A stretch of 64,000 nucleotides of DNA from NCBI RefSeq assembly GCF_011250555.1, contig NZ_JAANMZ010000021.1, forward strand, positions 1-64,000. Direction: 5' to 3'. How positions within the stretch are numbered: position 1 is the stretch's first letter; each line of letters opens with the position of its first letter. The translations under genes and the position numbers were made by a program. This DNA is from Bacillus sp. MM2020_4 (GTDB taxonomy: Bacteria > Bacillota > Bacilli > Bacillales > Cytobacillaceae). This document shows, piece after piece, positions 59,651 to 64,000 of the stretch. Below the pieces are notes generated by a model. It searched no databases. It saw nothing but the letters and a program-made list of their open reading frames with translations, and was not told the DNA's origin.

Positions 59651-59698
59651 TTATATACCAATACAACTGTCTTTTCGGAACTTCCTCTTACATTTACA

Positions 59699-61558
59699 TC
59701 AAAGAACAGTTTTCACTTGCTTCGTGTAGAAAAAGCGGACAATGTAAAAATACACTATTTGGATGACTAAAAATACACTTAGTACCACCATGGATACCTT
59801 TGTTAAGTCATAAAAGAAAAGGTGCGATAATGCAGTCAGGGCTATCGCTCCATGAATGAGGGCCACCAGGATCGGTGTGAAGAAAAGAATGGCCGTTTGT
59901 CTATTAAGGACCTTTTTTAATTCTTTTTCGGTTAAGCCCATTTTCGCGATTGAATGAAATTTTTGTTTGTCTTCATCTAAATCCGCGTAAAGTCGGAAAT
60001 AAAGGAAACTTCCAGCGGAGACAAAAAAGACAATCCCGATAAATAATCCCACAAATAAGACTAGACCATATTGCTGATTTAGTTGATATATACTATAATC
60101 CCTAGCATTAAATTCATAAGAAGGAAGGTCGTCAGCTATCTGTCGGGAAGCTGAAAAAATGTTTTCTTTCCCCTCCGTAACCTGCCATGCATGAAAGTGC
60201 TCCTCCCTTTTTGGTGCGGGCAGTTCCTTGAAATCATGATCAGAAACGACATAATATGAATCAGTTGCTGGCAGTGCTTTTGAATAAATCACTTTCTTCG
60301 GAGTTAAGGTAACACCTGAATTCAATTTGATCGTTTGCTTTAGTAAATCTTCGGTTTGTCCAAATTCATTCCCAGCAAATTCAACTACTTGAACCTGACC
60401 ATTTTGAATATCAATAGTATCTTCCCTAAGCATTCTAGCAAATCGATTAAAATCCGATTCCCTCGCTATAAGGATGGAATCTTGACCAATCTCATAATAG
60501 TGAAGCATTGTTAGCTCGTGATTCGCTTCCATCTTTTCTTCCCTAATCGTTTCTTTAATTAAGGCGACATCCTGCTCGTCACGATCATCAGTTCTATATG
60601 AAAATGTATAAGGATTGTTATTTTTCAACCCTGCTGTAAGAAAGGTTTGAAAACCAAACAACGTCCCAATCGCACTAAATGCTACAGTCGAAACAATCGC
60701 TACCATAAAAAAGGTACGAGCATTATCCTTCATTCGGAACGAAAGATCGGATAATAAAATCATGTTCGTTTTCCGCCAAAAGATGTTTTCATTCTTCTTA
60801 AATCTTCGGATCAGATAAACACTTAACTGGGTGAACAACAGATAGGTACCGATGATTACGACAATGATCACTGGCAGCATTGCTGCAATTACGAGCGTTC
60901 CCTTCACAATTAAAGCAGCTGCATATCCAATTGAAATGAGAAATACGGCTAAAATCGTGAGAAAGATATTCGCTTTTGGTTCGCCTTTTGACTTTTTATT
61001 TCCTTTAATTAAGTCGATCAGCTTTCGACTGCGTAATACATAGGAGACAAATAACGAAATAAAGAAAAATAACAAAATAAAGGAAACAAAGGTTACAAAA
61101 ACTGCTTTAATCGGAATATAAAAGTTTAGACCGTCATTCATGGCAAGCACATTTTCCCCAATTAATAAAATCCCTTTGGAAAAAATCAATCCCAACAAGA
61201 TCCCACCTAATGTAGCGAAAAAGCCAATCACCATGTTTTCCATGAATACCATTAGACGTATTTGCCTAACGGACATACCCTGCATCATCAATAACCCAAA
61301 CTCTTTTTTTCGGGTACTTAAGAATGTACTCATTGAATAAAGAACGAAGAAAAAAGAAAAGACATAGATAATTCCCGCTGAAATATTCATCCCTTTTTGT
61401 ACAGTCAAATTCATCTCGCTTCCAGTTAAATCAGGGTGAAAGGCGAATATCGCAAATGTAAAAAATACCATCACCGTAAACATACTGCTTAGGAAGTAAG
61501 CTGCGTACAACCGTTTGTTGCGAACGACATTATTAAACGCGAATCTGCGAAAGGTCAT
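59699..61558 (-). CDS. BceB-type ABC transporter permease
   Basis: About 619 residues with ten helices. The first four and last four flank a central segment (about 200-300) and a large extracytoplasmic domain at about 315-520, the layout of BceB, which captures peptide antibiotics. LGLMMQGMSVRQIRLM near 88 and ARTFFMVAIVSTVAFSAIGT are family-like. ATG 61558 has AGGAGGGG six bases upstream; it overlaps the end of the ATPase gene by 26 bases. With the histidine kinase it forms the sensor-and-exporter complex for bacitracin, lantibiotics or similar drugs. Confidence 0.9.
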   Translation of the reverse strand: MTFRRFAFNNVVRNKRLYAAYFLSSMFTVMVFFTFAIFAFHPDLTGSEMNLTVQKGMNISAGIIYVFSFFFVLYSMSTFLSTRKKEFGLLMMQGMSVRQIRLMVFMENMVIGFFATLGGILLGLIFSKGILLIGENVLAMNDGLNFYIPIKAVFVTFVSFILLFFFISLFVSYVLRSRKLIDLIKGNKKSKGEPKANIFLTILAVFLISIGYAAALIVKGTLVIAAMLPVIIVVIIGTYLLFTQLSVYLIRRFKKNENIFWRKTNMILLSDLSFRMKDNARTFFMVAIVSTVAFSAIGTLFGFQTFLTAGLKNNNPYTFSYRTDDRDEQDVALIKETIREEKMEANHELTMLHYYEIGQDSILIARESDFNRFARMLREDTIDIQNGQVQVVEFAGNEFGQTEDLLKQTIKLNSGVTLTPKKVIYSKALPATDSYYVVSDHDFKELPAPKREEHFHAWQVTEGKENIFSASRQIADDLPSYEFNARDYSIYQLNQQYGLVLFVGLFIGIVFFVSAGSFLYFRLYADLDEDKQKFHSIAKMGLTEKELKKVLNRQTAILFFTPILVALIHGAIALTALSHLFFYDLTKVSMVVLSVFLVIQIVYFYIVRFFYTKQVKTVL

Positions 61559-62297
61559 GGCCATCCCCTCCTAGTAAAGAAAGTGTATCGATAATTCTTT
61601 GGAAAAAGGCTTGGCGATTATCGCCGCGATGAATTTCTGAAAAAAATGCTCCATCTCGGATAAAAATCACTCGATTGCAATAACTTGCAGCTTGTGGATC
61701 ATGGGTCACCAATAACATCGTTGTCGACTCATTTTTATTGATCGATTCCAACATCTCCATAACATCCTTCGACGACTTCGAATCAAGATTACCAGTCGGT
61801 TCATCAGCAAGGAGCATCTTGGGAATATGAATCATCGCCCTTGCCACAGCTACCCTTTGAGCCTGACCACCGGAGATTTCATAGGTGCGCTTGTTCATAA
61901 TAGGGGTAATTCCCAATTTCTCCGCGATAACACACGCCTTTTGCTTCATCTCCTTCACCTTTTTTCCATCGAGAGTCAACGGAAGGACAATATTTTCCTC
62001 CACGGTTAAGGTGTGGAGCAAATTGAAGTCTTGGAAAACAAACCCAAGTTCACGTCTTCGGAATCTTGCCAAGTCCTCTCTATTGAGACGATGTGGATTC
62101 TTTCCATTGATCAATATCTCACCTGTAGTTGGTTCATCAATCGTAGCAATCATGTTCAAAAGGGTCGTTTTCCCACTCCCGGAAGGCCCCATGATGCCAA
62201 CAAATTCCCCATCTTCAATAGATAAATTAATATTGTTTAATGCTTTATAGGCAATTTTACCTTCATAAATTTTACTAACCTGTTTTACATCCAACAT
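61533..62297 (-). CDS. BceA-type ABC transporter ATP-binding protein
   Basis: About 254 residues: Walker A GPSGSGKT near 39-46, FQDFNLLHTLTVEENI after it (Q-loop), signature ISGGQAQR and Walker B LLADEPTGNLD. The FQDFNLL stretch is characteristic of the BceA/YtsC peptide-antibiotic group. I choose ATG 62297 with AAGGGGATC upstream; the open frame runs 59 residues further back but that part lacks a ribosome site and overlaps the kinase end. It overlaps bceB by 26 bases. Confidence 0.93.
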   Translation of the reverse strand: MLDVKQVSKIYEGKIAYKALNNINLSIEDGEFVGIMGPSGSGKTTLLNMIATIDEPTTGEILINGKNPHRLNREDLARFRRRELGFVFQDFNLLHTLTVEENIVLPLTLDGKKVKEMKQKACVIAEKLGITPIMNKRTYEISGGQAQRVAVARAMIHIPKMLLADEPTGNLDSKSSKDVMEMLESINKNESTTMLLVTHDPQAASYCNRVIFIRDGAFFSEIHRGDNRQAFFQRIIDTLSLLGGDGHDLSQIRV

Positions 62298-62382
62298 CAC
62301 AAGATCCCCTTCCTCTTTCTGATCTGTGATTAGTATACCTTGCTTATTGCTAGCTAAACTATCGATTCTTCTTTCACTTTCC

Positions 62383-63384
62383 TTACAAGCTTGTAAGGTT
62401 TTGAGTTTCTGAAAAAATAATGCGAAAGGTTGACCCTTTCCCCACTTCTGACTCCATTTCAATCTTGTGCCCAAGGATGTTTAGTGTCTCCTTCGTCAAA
62501 TACAGTCCCATACCCGTGGACTCTCGAAATTTCCTGCCATTTTCTCCAGTATAAAAGGGATCAAATATCCGCCGTTTATCTGCTTCAGGAATGCCTATTC
62601 CAAAGTCTTTTACTTCCAGAATGGCTTCCTTCTCTCTTTCATAAATGGAAATGACAATGCGATTACTGGTTTCGGAAGAATATTTTACGGCATTATTGAT
62701 AAGCTGAGAGAGGATAAAAAACAGCCACTTTTCATCGGTCGCCACCGTCACTCCTTCCTTTTCCACTTCTAGCTTAGGATAGACGTTGTTACGAATATAA
62801 ACGCGTTTATGCTCTCCGTTCACTTCAACCACCAATGGCACAAGATTCACCGGTTTAATATGAAAATCCTGCTCAATCGTTCTTAGCCGTGCCATATAGA
62901 GGACCGTGTTCAAGCCTGTTTTCATCCGATCGGTTTCTTCTCGGATGCTGGAGGATTCGGGTTCATCTAAATTTTGGGCAGTAAGTTCTATCACCGACAA
63001 AGGGGTTTTCATCTGATGAACCCATTGATCCATAAACTTCCGATGCTCAGCCTGTTCTCTTTCGGCGGATTCTAATTGACTTTGAAAAAGTATGTATTGG
63101 TTACGCAGCACCTGGTCAAAAGCGATTGAAATCGGTGCTTGATCTGTTTTTTGAAAGCTGTCATCTAGTGACTCTAACGGCTGATTCAAACGCTGGTACA
63201 GCTTCTGACGGGATACATAATAATAAGTTAGATAACAGCCAAGAATGAAAAAGCTAAGGAATGCAGCATAAAAAAACAGCTTGATATCGCGATATCCATC
63301 AAGCCAAAAGATAGAAAGGATGATAACCAATTGAACAGCTTGTACAACAATTAGTAAGGAATACTCCTTAAAAAACAATCTCAT
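62383..63384 (-). CDS. BceS-type sensor histidine kinase
   Basis: A 333-residue kinase. Two N-terminal helices (about 10-30 and 35-55) with a very short outside loop mark an intramembrane-sensing kinase that needs BceAB for input. The DHp box is WVHQMKTPLSVIELT (phosphorylated His near 124). The ATPase domain has QLINNAVKYSS (N box), VKDFGIGIPEADKRRIFDPF (G1) and GMGLYLTKETLNILG (G2). Its ATG overlaps the response-regulator stop (ATGA). AAGGAGGA lies upstream. It would phosphorylate the regulator next to it. Confidence 0.93.
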   Translation of the reverse strand: MRLFFKEYSLLIVVQAVQLVIILSIFWLDGYRDIKLFFYAAFLSFFILGCYLTYYYVSRQKLYQRLNQPLESLDDSFQKTDQAPISIAFDQVLRNQYILFQSQLESAEREQAEHRKFMDQWVHQMKTPLSVIELTAQNLDEPESSSIREETDRMKTGLNTVLYMARLRTIEQDFHIKPVNLVPLVVEVNGEHKRVYIRNNVYPKLEVEKEGVTVATDEKWLFFILSQLINNAVKYSSETSNRIVISIYEREKEAILEVKDFGIGIPEADKRRIFDPFYTGENGRKFRESTGMGLYLTKETLNILGHKIEMESEVGKGSTFRIIFSETQNLTSL

Positions 63385-64000
63385 CCCTGATCCTCCTTAC
63401 ATGAAAGGGTTAACCGATACCCTGCCCCTCTTACTGTTTCCACGGCATCTTGTAATCCAATTTCCTGAAACTTTTTCCGAACCCTCGTGATATTCACATT
63501 CAATGTATTTTCATCGACATAGCTTTGGTCATCCCAAAGCTTCTCTAGTAAATCTTCACGACCAGCCACCCGCGGATACCGTTCCATTAAGCTTTCAATA
63601 ATATCTGCTTCATTTTTTGATAAGGAAATAGTTTTGGTGCCAAAGGTCATCTCCATTCGTTCCGGAAAGAATGTAAGACCCGCGTTTTCTACTACCCGAT
63701 CCTTATGAATGTTGGCATATTCCCCATATGCACGGCGCAGCTGACTACGGATTTTAGCCATCACAATTTCCGCACTAAACGGCTTGGTCATATAATCATC
63801 GCCACCATTCTCTAATGCCATCACCTGATCCATCTCCCCAATCCGAGCCGAGATAAAAATCACAGGACACACTGACTCCTTCCGAATCTGCCTGCACCAA
63901 TAATACCCATCAAAACTTGGTAAATTAATATCTAAAAGAACCAGATCTGGATTTATCTCATAAAATGCCTTCATGACATGTTCAAAATCAATCACACACG
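63381..64000 (-). CDS. BceR-type OmpR-family response regulator (5' end off window)
   Basis: The frame stays open to the window edge, so its start is outside. The visible receiver half has DLVLLDINLPSFDGYYWC (phosphoacceptor Asp), ISARIGEMDQ and DDYMTKPFSAEIV with the conserved Lys. The winged-helix DNA-binding half is ISLSKNEADIIESL...VDENTLNVNITRVRKKF...VRGAGYRL. The receiver lacks its first part, probably 20-30 residues. It regulates the bceAB genes in response to peptide antibiotics in homologous systems. Confidence 0.93.
   Translation of the reverse strand, partial: CVIDFEHVMKAFYEINPDLVLLDINLPSFDGYYWCRQIRKESVCPVIFISARIGEMDQVMALENGGDDYMTKPFSAEIVMAKIRSQLRRAYGEYANIHKDRVVENAGLTFFPERMEMTFGTKTISLSKNEADIIESLMERYPRVAGREDLLEKLWDDQSYVDENTLNVNITRVRKKFQEIGLQDAVETVRGAGYRLTLSCKEDQG

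Larger units (their letters stand above)
58972..59698. other. 727-base intergenic region
   Basis: No convincing gene. The left third is AT-rich. 59345-59525 holds a run of palindromic CGGA/TCCG elements, listed separately. A hairpin at 59621-59645 probably ends the BceB-type gene. A 61-residue open frame on the minus strand at 59140-59325 lacks a ribosome site. Confidence 0.55.

Noticed and set aside
62298-62474. 59-residue N-terminal extension of the BceA-type ATPase
   Set aside because: It overlaps the end of the kinase gene, contains no conserved residues of the family, and a good ribosome site exists for 62297.
1-64000. tRNA, rRNA, transposase, integrase or phage genes
   Set aside because: None was seen on either strand; no inverted-repeat-bounded element with a recombinase was found.

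Overview
The window is a contiguous stretch of low-GC Gram-positive chromosome. It almost certainly comes from a spore-forming member of the Bacillaceae (Bacillus or Neobacillus type): it carries splA/splB, two YjcZ-type tiny proteins, an Ile T-box in front of ilvA, strong AGGAGG ribosome binding sites, GTG/TTG starts and cre-like sites. No rRNA, tRNA, CRISPR array, transposase or phage gene was found, and the content reads as ordinary chromosome with several accessory patches.

Layout. 0-5 kb: a GNAT acetyltransferase, a Gly-rich protein built on 39-bp repeats, a tight ECF sigma / PadR / HAAS-FtsW operon, a SET-domain protein. 5-17 kb: housekeeping and transport genes: YbaK-type deacylase, EamA exporter, YeeI-type YebC factor, ilvA with its T-box, gamma-carbonic anhydrase, an EmrB-type MFS pump, an alpha/beta hydrolase, and a glycerate module (cdaR regulator, GntP permease, glycerate kinase). 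17-24.4 kb: TerC, then a DNA-photodamage region: splA, splB, and a same-strand block DUF3231 - uvsE - uvsE - DUF3231. 24.4-41 kb: amino-acid permease, a third DUF3231 gene, a truncated DUF421 gene, hemQ, quinone reductase, a secreted M28 peptidase, an HpaB-type hydroxylase, sstT, two YjcZ genes, nitronate monooxygenase, polysaccharide deacetylase, vWA and macro-domain proteins. 41.6-49 kb: a truncated ECF S-component, a degenerate CPBP protease homologue, two MFS pumps, and a TetR-controlled FtsX/MacB-type ABC transporter. 49.3-58.1 kb: a complete AI-2 uptake and processing locus, lsrACDBF divergent from lsrR-lsrK-cupin. 58-64 kb: a methyltransferase, a palindrome-rich intergenic region and a BceRSAB-type antimicrobial-peptide sensing/detoxification operon cut by the window edge.

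How genes work together. LsrACDB would import AI-2, LsrK phosphorylates it, LsrR responds to phospho-AI-2, LsrF degrades it; the cupin downstream of lsrK sits where an LsrG-like activity would be expected. SplB repairs spore photoproduct and the two UvsE endonucleases nick UV lesions, so 17.9-24.3 kb looks like a UV-resistance neighbourhood in which paired, double-domain DUF3231 proteins are unexplained partners. CdaR, GntP and glycerate kinase form a glycerate or sugar-acid utilisation unit. The best candidate for an undescribed system is the symmetric DUF3231-uvsE-uvsE-DUF3231 block. Next come the ECF sigma-PadR-HAAS/FtsW module and the macro-domain protein with its conserved-looking helical C-terminal domain.
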